A stretch of DNA of 34,702 bases from Flavobacteriales bacterium TMED96 (GCA_002171475.2 NHEX02000023.1:1-34702), one strand, 5' to 3'; positions 11,759 through 20,889 are shown, counted from the stretch's first letter. Made by a program: numbers and translations. The notes: generated from the letters alone by a model not told the origin.

Positions 11759-12773
11759 GTATTTGGGTAATGCGAGAAATGAAGCAGAGATATCTTTAGC
11801 ATTAAACTTAGCTCATAAAGTTTTTGCTAAAAAAAGTCCCAATAAAATGTTAGCTCTTCCAAACAAAAGTTTAAATAATAAAAATGTGGTAGTATTTAAA
11901 ATTGAAAATAAAGTCATGGCAACGTGTTTTATTCATAATCGTTTACTTTACTTTAATAGGGAAAAAATTCCTTGTTCATTTCTTATTTACATATGTGTCG
12001 ATAAATCTATAAGGGGAATGGGCTATTCTAAAGATCTAATGAATTTTGCTATAGATTTGTGTAAAAAAAATGGTAAAAAAGCTTGCTTTGTAATTGCTAG
12101 AAAAGCAGTTGATTTCTATTACACAAAATTTTCATTTTTTGGATTTTCAAATTATCCAAAAATTTTGATTAAAAAAGAGTTACATAAAAAACATAAAAAA
12201 ATTAAATTTTTAAAGTTAAAAAAGTGTCTTATTGACCAAATAATTCCTATTTATAATAATACTTACATAAGTTTATCAGGAGCTTTTTATAGGGATTTTA
12301 ATGAATGGGAATTTATCACGAAAAAAGCTGAATTGTTAGGAGTAAAGCTGTGTATAATTAGAAATGAAAATAATAAGACAACAGGGTATGTATGTTTTAA
12401 GGAAAACAATATATATGAAATTGCACTAAAAAAAGATATTAATTATAATGAAGTTTTAAATAATATGTTTAGAATTATGAGAGTAGATAATCTTATTTTG
12501 CATTTTGGAATCAACCATCCGATAGCTAATAATTTAGAAGATTTTGACTCTACCTTTAGTTTTAGAAAATGTTGGTACGGTGGCCACATGATGAGGATAA
12601 ATGATTACAAAACTTTTTTAAATATCAACGATAAACTAAATATAAATAGGCTAGATAAAATGTTTAATTCACTTGACGATAAAAATAAATTTAAACTTCT
12701 TGTAAATCAAAAAAATAAAAGTGAATCATTTATAAATGAAATTTATAATATTCCGTTAATGGATCAAGTATAA
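11748..12773 (+). CDS. GNAT family N-acetyltransferase
   Basis: IYICVDKSIRGMGYSKDLMNFAIDLCKKNGKKACFVIARKAVDFYYTKFSFFGF: acetyl-CoA-binding R-x-x-G-x-G/S-like loop and GNAT core. Confidence 0.7.
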   Translation: MDNKYLGNARNEAEISLALNLAHKVFAKKSPNKMLALPNKSLNNKNVVVFKIENKVMATCFIHNRLLYFNREKIPCSFLIYICVDKSIRGMGYSKDLMNFAIDLCKKNGKKACFVIARKAVDFYYTKFSFFGFSNYPKILIKKELHKKHKKIKFLKLKKCLIDQIIPIYNNTYISLSGAFYRDFNEWEFITKKAELLGVKLCIIRNENNKTTGYVCFKENNIYEIALKKDINYNEVLNNMFRIMRVDNLILHFGINHPIANNLEDFDSTFSFRKCWYGGHMMRINDYKTFLNINDKLNINRLDKMFNSLDDKNKFKLLVNQKNKSESFINEIYNIPLMDQV

Positions 12774-12777
12774 AATC

Positions 12778-13614
12778 ATGAAAATAGCGTTAGGGAGTGT
12801 ACAATGGGGATTAAACTATGGAATTTCAAATCAAGAAGGTGTTCCATCTAAATGTGAATTAGAGAGAATACTTTCTTTTGCTAATCAAAGTGGAATTAAT
12901 TTATTAGATACAGCATCTTCATACGGAAATGCAGAAGAAAGGATTGGGGATCATTCAAAACATAAATTTAAAATCGTAACCAAAATTGGCGCAGCTGATA
13001 ATTCAGAAACAATTGAGAAACAAATTAAAACTTCACTTAAAAAATTAAAGAGTTCATTTGTCTACGGATGTCTTTTTCACGATATCAGTAAAATTTTAAG
13101 ATTCCCTTCGATGTGGGAGGAAATTCAAATTCAAAAAAATAAAGGTCTTATTAAAAAGATTGGAGTTTCCATTTATGATCCTAATGAATTAGAAAAATTA
13201 TTTAAGCTAAACTATAAACCTGAAATAATTCAAATACCTTTCAATATTGTTGATCGAAGATTTGAACCTTACTTTAAAAATTTAACAGAGATGAAAATTG
13301 AAATTCATGCTAGATCAATTTTTCTTCAGGGATTGTTAGTAGACCTTAAAACGATGAAAAAATTGAAATTCGTCAAATGGAAACAAATTTGGGAAAAATA
13401 TCATGAATGGTTAGCATTTTCTAACCTCTCCCCGATTGAAGCATGCATTTCCCATGTTTCATCTTATGAATGTATTTCAAAACTCGTAATTGGAATTCAC
13501 AATTTATCCCAATTGAAGGAAATAATTTTGGCGACTAAAAAAAAATCTATTAGGGCACCAAAATCAATTTTATCAACAGATAATAAACTAATAAATCCGT
13601 CATTATGGATATAA
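12778..13614 (+). CDS. Aldo/keto reductase
   Basis: ALGSVQWGLNYGISN...INLLDTASSYGNAEERIG...VTKIG, IGVSIYDPNELEKL. Confidence 0.85.
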   Translation: MKIALGSVQWGLNYGISNQEGVPSKCELERILSFANQSGINLLDTASSYGNAEERIGDHSKHKFKIVTKIGAADNSETIEKQIKTSLKKLKSSFVYGCLFHDISKILRFPSMWEEIQIQKNKGLIKKIGVSIYDPNELEKLFKLNYKPEIIQIPFNIVDRRFEPYFKNLTEMKIEIHARSIFLQGLLVDLKTMKKLKFVKWKQIWEKYHEWLAFSNLSPIEACISHVSSYECISKLVIGIHNLSQLKEIILATKKKSIRAPKSILSTDNKLINPSLWI

Positions 13615-13624
13615 ACAGATAATA

Positions 13625-14320
13625 ATGAAAAGAATAGCAATCATTCCTGCTAGAGGAGGCTCGAAAAGGATACCACAAAAAAATATTAAAAACTTTTGTG
13701 GTAAACCCGTAATTGAATATCCAATTCAAGCACTAAACGAAAGCAAATTATTTGACAAAATACATGTGTCAACGGATGATGAAAGAATTGCCAGTTTAAT
13801 AAGAAAACTTGATTTAGATATTGATTTCTATCGACCTAACGAATTATCCGATGATCACACTCCAATTATGCCTGTAATTAAATATGTTATCGAAGAGTAC
13901 AAAAAAAGAAAAGTGTTTTTTGATGAAATATGGATTGTATTACCTTGTTCACCTATGATTAAATCAGCAGATTTGTTAGAGGCTTCGTTAATGTTTAAAA
14001 AAAATGATAATTCAAAATCATTAATGGCAGTTGCTGAATATACTGTACCTATTGAGTGGGCATATGAAATTAATGAAAAAGGAAATCTAAGCCCGATGAA
14101 CAAAGGATCTTTTGCAATAAGATCCCAGGATATTAAAAAGAAATTTTATGACGCTGGAATGTTTTATATTTATTCTAAAAGCACAATATCGAAAATTCAT
14201 AGTGGAGGATCAGATGAAAATATAATACCTTTTATAATTCCTAAGTCAAGGGCAATCGATATAGATAATCATGAAGACTGGAATCTAGCAGAAAAACTTT
14301 TTAAAACAATGAAGCTATAA
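13625..14320 (+). CDS. pseF: Pseudaminic acid cytidylyltransferase
   Basis: IAIIPARGGSKRIPQKNIKNFCGKPVIEYPIQAL, VSTDDERIA, IVLPCSPMI, YDAGMFYIY, IDIDNHEDWNLAEKLF. Confidence 0.93.
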   Translation: MKRIAIIPARGGSKRIPQKNIKNFCGKPVIEYPIQALNESKLFDKIHVSTDDERIASLIRKLDLDIDFYRPNELSDDHTPIMPVIKYVIEEYKKRKVFFDEIWIVLPCSPMIKSADLLEASLMFKKNDNSKSLMAVAEYTVPIEWAYEINEKGNLSPMNKGSFAIRSQDIKKKFYDAGMFYIYSKSTISKIHSGGSDENIIPFIIPKSRAIDIDNHEDWNLAEKLFKTMKL

Positions 14321-14698
14321 TGAAAAGAATAAAATCAAATTTATATAAATCGGAAATAGATGACCTAATTTTAGATAAAAAAAAATAATGATATGGGGTG
14401 GATAAAACATAAGAATAGCGAATTTTTGTTTCTATTTTCAAAAACTCAAGCAGGAGAAATTCACTCAAGGGTTGCGGCTATAAAATCGATAGATACATTT
14501 AAGAAAAAAAATATAGTGAAACAGATGAAAAAAATGAGTGATATTTCTATTAGGAATTGCACAAAAATTATTGAAGAACGAGGATTTGAGAAACATATAG
14601 AACCAATTTCATTTTGGAGGCAGTCTATATCTACATTTAAAAATTTTAATAAAAAGCATAAACTAACAAATAACTATTTACAAGTGTATAAAATTTGA
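14320..14698 (+). pseudogene. Small frameshifted fragment, possibly a relic of a class III aminotransferase C-terminal half
   Basis: FSKTQAGEIHSRVAAIKSIDTFKKKNIVKQMKKMSDISIRNCTKIIEERGFEKHIEPISF resembles the class III TFxGExxSxAAAIATIxxxEKxNV region; reading frame interrupted at A9 (14377-14385). Confidence 0.45.
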
Positions 14699-14700
14699 AT

Positions 14701-16008
14701 ATGAGACAAGGACAAAATTTATATAAAAAAGCAAAAAAAATAATTCCTGGAGGGACTATGCTTCTTTCAAAGAGGCCTGAAATGTTTTTGCCTGAAAATT
14801 GGCCATCATACTATTCCAAGGCAAAAGGTTGTAAAGTATGGGACTTGGATGGAAAAGAGTATACTGATATGTGTATAATGGGTATTGGGACTAACACTCT
14901 TGGGTATGGACATGAAAAAGTTGATAAAGCTGTTTTGAAAACTGTGACAAACGGGAATATGAGTACTTTAAACTGCTCTGAAGAAGTTTATTTAGCTGAG
15001 AAATTGGTTGAATTAAACCCTTGGGCAGATATGGTCCGTTTTGCAAGATCTGGTGGTGAAGCAAATGCAATTGCAATAAGAATTGCTAGAGCCGCTTCAG
15101 GAAAAGATAATATTGCAATATGTGGTTATCATGGTTGGCATGATTGGTATTTATCGGCAAATCATACAAAAAATGATATTTTGTCAGAGCATTTATTGGA
15201 AGGATTAAATCCGCTAGGTGTACCAAAGAACTTAAAAAATTCAGTTTTCCCATTTCATTACAATAACTATGATGAACTTTTATCTATAGTTGAAGAAAAT
15301 GATATTGGAGTAATTAAGATGGAGGTTGTAAGAAATTTTGGACCAGAGAATGATTTTTTACAAAAAGTACGTACCCTAGCTAAAAAAAAAAACATAGTAT
15401 TAATTTTTGATGAGTGTTCGTCAGGATTCAGAGTCACTTTTGGAGGTGCGTACAAAAAATATCAGGTTGAGCCTGATATGGCAATGTTTGGAAAAACTTT
15501 AGGGAATGGATATGCAATTACTGCTGTTGTTGGGAAAAAAGAAGTGATGGAATCAGCACAAAAAACATTTATTAGCAGCACTTTTTGGACTGAAAGAATA
15601 GGCCCATCTGCTGCTTTGGCTTCGTTAGAAGTAATGGAAAAGATAAAGTCGTGGGAGATAATTACTAAAATTGGCTTGAAAATCCAAAAAGGATGGGCTG
15701 CTTTGGCAAAATCAAATAACTTGGATATAAAAGTTAATGGTTTACCTCCTATTACCAATTATACTTTTAACTATTCTAATGCTTTAGAGTATAAAACTTT
15801 CGTCACCCAAGAAATGCTCAAAAAAGGCTTTCTGGCAAGCACAAATTTTTATGCATGTATAGATCATACAGACGAGCTAATAAATCTATACTTTGAGTGT
15901 CTAGATGAAGTGTTTAAGACTATCAGTAAGTGTGAGTCAAAAAAATTAAATATTATGAAATTATTGGATGGTCCGGTTTGTCACTCTGGATTTCAAAGAT
16001 TAAATTAA
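14701..16008 (+). CDS. Class III PLP aminotransferase (glutamate-1-semialdehyde aminomutase-like)
   Basis: KKIIPGGTMLLSKRPEMFLP, VWDLDGKEYTDMCIMGIGTNTLGYGH, FARSGGEANAIAIRIARA, YHGWHDWY, IFDECSSGFR, MFGKTLGNGYAI; ATG 14701 preferred over upstream TTG. Confidence 0.92.
   Translation: MRQGQNLYKKAKKIIPGGTMLLSKRPEMFLPENWPSYYSKAKGCKVWDLDGKEYTDMCIMGIGTNTLGYGHEKVDKAVLKTVTNGNMSTLNCSEEVYLAEKLVELNPWADMVRFARSGGEANAIAIRIARAASGKDNIAICGYHGWHDWYLSANHTKNDILSEHLLEGLNPLGVPKNLKNSVFPFHYNNYDELLSIVEENDIGVIKMEVVRNFGPENDFLQKVRTLAKKKNIVLIFDECSSGFRVTFGGAYKKYQVEPDMAMFGKTLGNGYAITAVVGKKEVMESAQKTFISSTFWTERIGPSAALASLEVMEKIKSWEIITKIGLKIQKGWAALAKSNNLDIKVNGLPPITNYTFNYSNALEYKTFVTQEMLKKGFLASTNFYACIDHTDELINLYFECLDEVFKTISKCESKKLNIMKLLDGPVCHSGFQRLN
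15382..15392 (+). repeat. A11 mononucleotide tract inside the class III aminotransferase
   Basis: GCT-AAAAAAAAAAA-C in frame (AKKKN). Confidence 0.95.
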
Positions 16009-16011
16009 CAA

Positions 16012-16210
16012 ATGAGACTAGCTTTAATCCCGTTAAGATTTGTGAATAACATATTAAAGAATAAAAATTTATTTGATTTTTACGAAAAACCAACGATATG
16101 TTACGCATTAAATGCAGCAAAAAAATATTTCTTATTTGATAATATTTGTATTACAATAGTTTGAAAAAAATTAAAAAAGCACTTTTCAAAGTTGGAGAAT
16201 ACCTTTTGAA
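16012..16210 (+). pseudogene. Decayed N-terminal relic of a CMP-nonulosonate cytidylyltransferase
   Basis: MRLALIPLRFVNNILKNKNLFDFYEKPTICYALNAAKKYFLFDNICITIV* lines up residue-for-residue with IALIPARGGSKRIPxKNIKxFxGKPxIxYxIxAxxxSKLFDxIxVSTDD; the RGGSKRI catalytic loop is lost. Confidence 0.75.
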
Positions 16211-16250
16211 GGGAACGCAGTAAAATCTATTTTTTGTAAATTTAATTAAT

Positions 16251-16380
16251 ATGAAAACATTAATAATTGGTGAAGCAGGAACAAATTATAATCAGGGTTT
16301 AATAAAAGCGAAAAGTGTGCTAAATGTTGCTGTTAGAGCAGGATGCTATCCGTAAATTCAAACCTACAAGGATGTACCTT
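16251..16380 (+). pseudogene. Decayed N-terminal relic of a NeuB-family synthase
   Basis: MKTLIIGEAGTNYNQGLIKAKSVLNVAVRAGCYP*IQTYKD matches the NeuB N-terminus pattern xxxIIAEAGxNHNGxLxxAKxLIDxAxxAGADxVKFQTYK with an internal stop. Confidence 0.75.
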
Positions 16381-16430
16381 TAAACCTTTTAGATTAATGA
16401 CTTATGGTGTTATTTTTTAAATAATTAAAT

Positions 16431-17483
16431 ATGAATTTTAAAATTGGGAATAAGATTATTGGAATAGATAGGCCAACATTTATTATTGCAGAAATGTCTG
16501 CAAATCACGGTGGAGATTTAAATAATGCTGTAGAGATTATTAAAGCGGCTTCCAAGGCAGGTGTAGACGCAATCAAATTACAAACATATACAGCTGATAC
16601 TATTACCATAAATTCAAATAAAAAAGATTTTTTAATTGATGAAAGTTCCCCTTGGGTTAATCAAAAAACATTATGGAACTTATATGACAAAGCACACACT
16701 CCTTGGGAATGGCACCCAACTTTATTTGATGAGGCAAGAAAACATGATTTAGAAATTTTTTCAACACCTTTTGATCAAACAGCTGTTAATTTTCTCGAAA
16801 AATTGGGGTGCCCAGCTTATAAAATAGCCTCACCTGAAATTACAAATATTCCATTATTGAAAAGAGTGGGCATTACCGGGAAACCTGTAATTATATCGAC
16901 TGGCGTTGCAGATTACGATGACATAAAGTTAGCTGTTGACACATTGAGAAAAGTCGGTAACAACAAAATTGCAGTCTTAAAATGTACTTCATCATATCCT
17001 GCTCCAGTTTCTGAAGCCAACTTGTTGACAATCCCAAATTTAATTAAAGATTTCAATGTGGTATCAGGCATCTCAGATCACACATTAGCTTCAGTTTCAT
17101 CAATTGCATCTGTTTCTTTAGGTGGTAAAATTATTGAGAAGCACATAAAACTTAAAAAAAGTGCAGAAACTTTAGATTCTTTTTTTTCATTGGATGAAGA
17201 TAAATTTAAAATTCTAGTCCAAGATGTTAGAATTCTAGACAAAGCTCTTGGTAAAATAAGTTATAAAGTTACACCTAGCGCTAGGTCAAGTATGGCAAGT
17301 AAAAGCTCTATCTATGTTTTTAAAGACATAAAAAAAGGGGATGTTTTTTCAAAGGATAACATCAAAGTAGTTAGACCAGGATACAGCATTCATCCAAAAT
17401 TTTACGAAAGTTTTCTCGGTAAATCTTCCTGTAAAGATCTGTGCGTTGGAGATAGACTTTCTCTTGATTTTATAGATGAGTAA
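16431..17483 (+). CDS. pseI: Pseudaminic acid synthase
   Basis: FIIAEMSANHGGDLNNAVEIIKAASKAGVDAIKLQTYTADTIT, FSTPFDQTAVNFLEKLGCPAYKIASPE, ISTGVADYDDI, VSGISDHT, C-terminal SAF-like domain. Confidence 0.95.
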   Translation: MNFKIGNKIIGIDRPTFIIAEMSANHGGDLNNAVEIIKAASKAGVDAIKLQTYTADTITINSNKKDFLIDESSPWVNQKTLWNLYDKAHTPWEWHPTLFDEARKHDLEIFSTPFDQTAVNFLEKLGCPAYKIASPEITNIPLLKRVGITGKPVIISTGVADYDDIKLAVDTLRKVGNNKIAVLKCTSSYPAPVSEANLLTIPNLIKDFNVVSGISDHTLASVSSIASVSLGGKIIEKHIKLKKSAETLDSFFSLDEDKFKILVQDVRILDKALGKISYKVTPSARSSMASKSSIYVFKDIKKGDVFSKDNIKVVRPGYSIHPKFYESFLGKSSCKDLCVGDRLSLDFIDE

Positions 17484-18333
17484 AGTTTCAGTTCAAATAT
17501 ATTGTGATGGTGGAAAGGAAGTTGGATATGGTCATTTATTTAGATCAAGAGCACTAAATAATATTTTTCTATCTAATGGCATAACTTCAAGTTTATATGG
17601 CCTTACGAATGAAGTTAACGAATTGATTGGTAAAGAAAAATTTGATAATCAAAATGCAGATGTTATTGTATTAGATTCTCACAGAAATATTGAATCTAGA
17701 TTAGTCAATTTAAAAAAACAAAACAAAAAAATAATAACACTAGATTGGTTTGGAAATGAAAAGCCACACATAAATATAGTAATACATCCACATCAAAAAC
17801 CTAAAGCATTGACGAAGAGTTTTATTGGATACAAATATGTTATACTTAGAGATCAGATTTTGAATCAAAAAAAAATCAATAGAAAAAAAAATCAAGTCAT
17901 TATATGTATTGGGGGGGGGGACTTATTGGGCCAAAGCAATTTGGCTGCTGATTATTTAGCAAAAAAAGGGTTAAATGTTATTATTGTTTATGGGCCAAGT
18001 TCAAATAGATTCTTAAAATCAGAAAAACACAAAGTTTTATATAACCCATCCAATTTTACTAGTTTAATAGCAAGTTCATCTTTAGTTGTTACCAATGGGG
18101 GAGGGTGCATGTTTGAATCAATATACTTGAAAACCCCTACTCTTGTTTTACCACAAACCTTATTTGAAAAAAGAGTTGCTAGAATTGCAAAAAAAAACAA
18201 TGCAATATTAGGTTTAGGACTTAGTTATCTAAAGAATTTTAAAACAGAACTTAAGATGAACAATTTTAACTTCAAATTTATTGATGGTCGCGGGGGAATG
18301 AGAATAGTTGAAATTGTAAAAAAAATTTTGTGA
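17476..18333 (+). CDS. pseG: UDP-2,4-diacetamido-2,4,6-trideoxy-beta-L-altropyranose hydrolase (PseG-like)
   Basis: IYCDGGKEVGYGHLFRSRAL (GxGHxxR), ICIGGGDLLG, VVTNGGGCMFESIYLKTPTLVLP; adjacent to pseI. Confidence 0.88.
   Translation: MSKVSVQIYCDGGKEVGYGHLFRSRALNNIFLSNGITSSLYGLTNEVNELIGKEKFDNQNADVIVLDSHRNIESRLVNLKKQNKKIITLDWFGNEKPHINIVIHPHQKPKALTKSFIGYKYVILRDQILNQKKINRKKNQVIICIGGGDLLGQSNLAADYLAKKGLNVIIVYGPSSNRFLKSEKHKVLYNPSNFTSLIASSSLVVTNGGGCMFESIYLKTPTLVLPQTLFEKRVARIAKKNNAILGLGLSYLKNFKTELKMNNFNFKFIDGRGGMRIVEIVKKIL
17911..17920 (+). repeat. G10 mononucleotide tract inside pseG
   Basis: TATT-GGGGGGGGGG-ACTT, in frame, encoding the GGG of IGGGD. Confidence 0.97.
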
Positions 18334-18334
18334 A

Positions 18335-19540
18335 ATGGATAAATGGTTAATTTCTGTAACTGCAGGACTTATTCAGAGACATGGTATAAGAAAAGCAAAA
18401 AAACTAGGCTACAAAGTCTTAGCAATAGATCAAGACCCTAGAGCGATAGGATTTAAATTTTCAGATATCAAAATTGTTTCAAGGTTGGATGAATTCAATG
18501 AAATTATAAAAAAAATAAGAAATTTAAATTTAAATATTGTTGGAGCTGTCAGTTTTTGCTCAGAAGCTGGGTTGAAATTATGTGCTAGAATTCGTAAAGA
18601 ATTCAATTTGCCAGGTGAAAGAGAGAATGTGTATATGAATTTCATTAGTAAGGCTAATCAAAGAAAAATATTGACAGAAAATTCATTCAAACATCCTGAA
18701 AAGTGGGAAGTGTTTGAAAATCAAGAAAGCCTTGAGAAGGCCATGGATGAATTTAAATTTCCAATAATAATTAAACCAACTGAATCATCAGGTAGTAGAG
18801 GAGTTTCAAAGGTATTTAGCCTGAATGACAAAAATTTTAAATACGCTATAGAAAATGCATTCAATTTTGCCCAAAACAATGAAGTAATTGTTGAAACCTA
18901 TATGAATGGATACGAATGTACAGTCGAATCATTTACCGTTAAAGGAGAGACCCACATTTTGGCAGTTACTGAGAAAAAAAAAGTTGAGAATTCTAATGGT
19001 TTAATAGCTAGTGAATTGGGCACTTTCAATCGGGATATAAAAACTTACAATAAAATATGCCAGCTAATCAAAAAAGCTATTCGAGTTTTAAACTACAACA
19101 ATGGGCCGTGTCATTCTGAAGTTATAGTTATGAAGGATGGAAATATTGGTATTGTAGAGATTGGCGCTAGAGGAGGAGGTTTTCTTGTTTTTAACAAGTT
19201 TGTTCCTTTAGTTAGTGGAATTGATATTACAAAATTAACCATTCAACAATCCACAGGAGGTGTTTTTACGTTAGGTAAAATAAAAAATATTGTAGGAATT
19301 TTAAAGTTTATTTTACCGAAAAAAGGAAAAATTAAATCAATTAAAGGGTTTGATAACTTAAATAAAGTTTGTGGGCTTGAAGGTGAAACTTTTGTAAAAG
19401 AAAATGAAGTTGTTAGTTCTGTAAGCTCAGATGGTGATAGGCTAGGTTATATTATAGCAATAGGGAAAACATACAATGAGGCTAAAAATCTCATTGAAAC
19501 TAATCAATCTTTAGTTAAATTTGATTATTATGATTATTGA
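18335..19540 (+). CDS. ATP-grasp family ligase
   Basis: FPIIIKPTESSGSRGVSKV, VIVETYMNGYECTVESFTVKGE, VEIGARGGGFLVF. Confidence 0.9.
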   Translation: MDKWLISVTAGLIQRHGIRKAKKLGYKVLAIDQDPRAIGFKFSDIKIVSRLDEFNEIIKKIRNLNLNIVGAVSFCSEAGLKLCARIRKEFNLPGERENVYMNFISKANQRKILTENSFKHPEKWEVFENQESLEKAMDEFKFPIIIKPTESSGSRGVSKVFSLNDKNFKYAIENAFNFAQNNEVIVETYMNGYECTVESFTVKGETHILAVTEKKKVENSNGLIASELGTFNRDIKTYNKICQLIKKAIRVLNYNNGPCHSEVIVMKDGNIGIVEIGARGGGFLVFNKFVPLVSGIDITKLTIQQSTGGVFTLGKIKNIVGILKFILPKKGKIKSIKGFDNLNKVCGLEGETFVKENEVVSSVSSDGDRLGYIIAIGKTYNEAKNLIETNQSLVKFDYYDY

Positions 19541-20294
19541 TTCTCATATACATTTAGATGAAAATTTTGACGGCACTTGTATAGGTGCATTCAATGAAAT
19601 AGAGAGACAATTTAATGAAAGCCATATCGAAAAAGGCGTTGTTTTACATTTAGAGAGTCAACCCTGGTCTATGGAAGAATTTTCAAATTGTTTACTAAAA
19701 TTCCCAAGATTTATAGGGTTTGTTAACACTGACCCATTAAAAAAAGACTCTATCAAAACGTTTCAACACGGAATAAAAAATTTGGGCTTCTCAGGGTTAA
19801 AACTACACCCAAGATTGCAGGTATTTAGTCTTACAGAACCACTGGTTGAGAGTTTATGCTTGGCAGCAGGAGAATTAGATGTCCCTGTTCTGATTGATGC
19901 CTTTCCAGATGGATCACACTTAATGCAAGGCTTCTCACCTATCAATTATTCCAAATTAGCGTCTGTGTGTCCCAACACAAAATTTATTTGGGCGCATATG
20001 GGAGGACACTATGTCCTAGACTTTATGATGTTAGCAAAAAGGTTGAAAAATGTGTATATGGATATATCATATAGTTTTCTATATTATCAATGTGATTCCG
20101 TTATTGACAATATAATTTATTGTATGCGGTCGATGAATTTTGATAAAATATTTTATGGCTCGGATTATCCAGATAGATCAATAAAAACTTCTTTAGATAT
20201 GTCAATGAAAATCCTTAAAAAAAAGGGCTTAACAGATATCCAACTGAAGAAAATTTTATTTGAAAATGCTAATAGTTTTTTTAAATGGGGATAA
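19521..20294 (+). CDS. Amidohydrolase family (amidohydrolase-2/TIM-barrel metal-dependent hydrolase)
   Basis: IIDSHIHLDE, LGFSGLKLHPRLQVF, FIWAHMGGHYVLDFM, IFYGSDYPDRS. Confidence 0.85.
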   Translation: MIIMIIDSHIHLDENFDGTCIGAFNEIERQFNESHIEKGVVLHLESQPWSMEEFSNCLLKFPRFIGFVNTDPLKKDSIKTFQHGIKNLGFSGLKLHPRLQVFSLTEPLVESLCLAAGELDVPVLIDAFPDGSHLMQGFSPINYSKLASVCPNTKFIWAHMGGHYVLDFMMLAKRLKNVYMDISYSFLYYQCDSVIDNIIYCMRSMNFDKIFYGSDYPDRSIKTSLDMSMKILKKKGLTDIQLKKILFENANSFFKWG

Positions 20295-20886
20295 TGGAAT
20301 ATAATAAAACAGCTGAAATGTATAATAACAGGTTTGATCTTTTTGGGAATGACATAAAAACAGTTGGCTGGGGAAGTAGAGAGGATCAGTCCTTAAGATT
20401 CGAAGTACTATTCAGAGATATAAATCCATATGGTAAAAAAATACTTGACATAGGTTGCGGGCTGGGAGATTTAATAAGTTTTTTGGATAAAAAAACAGAT
20501 AAAAACTTTGATTATATTGGGATTGACATAGCTGAAAAATTAATAATTGAGGCCAAAAAAAAATACAATTCTCATAATAGAAACTTTTTTGTTACTGACA
20601 TTTTTTCATTTGATGGAAATTTTGATATAATTATTTGTTCCGGCGCACTATCCCATAAGTCAAAAGGTATATTAAATTACGCATATCGATCCTTGGAAAG
20701 GATGTATAATATGGCTAATGAAATAGTATCAGTAAATTTTTTAAGTAAATATGTTGATTTTGAATCAAAAAAAACCAACATTATTATCCTGAAAAAGTTT
20801 ATAAAATTTCAAAAACTTTTTGTGACAAAATTAATTTAATCGATGATTATCCGCTTTATGAATTTACCTTACAATTAAAAAAATAA
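20285..20886 (+). CDS. SAM-dependent methyltransferase; C-terminus out of frame after an A8 tract
   Basis: ILDIGCGLGDLISFLDKK, YIGIDIAEKLIIEAKKK, FDIIICSGALSHK. After A8 (20767-20774) the expected tail HYYPEKVYKISKTFCDKINLIDDYPLYEFTLQLKK* lies in the -1 frame. Confidence 0.85.
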
Positions 20887-20889
20887 ATT

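Noticed and set aside
14891-15758. Minus-strand ORFs opposite the class III aminotransferase
   Set aside because: Antisense shadows of a clearly conserved enzyme
19521-19540. 20-bp ATP-grasp/amidohydrolase gene overlap with repeated ATGATTATT
   Set aside because: Ordinary operon overlap; the later ATG at 19530 gives a shorter overlap
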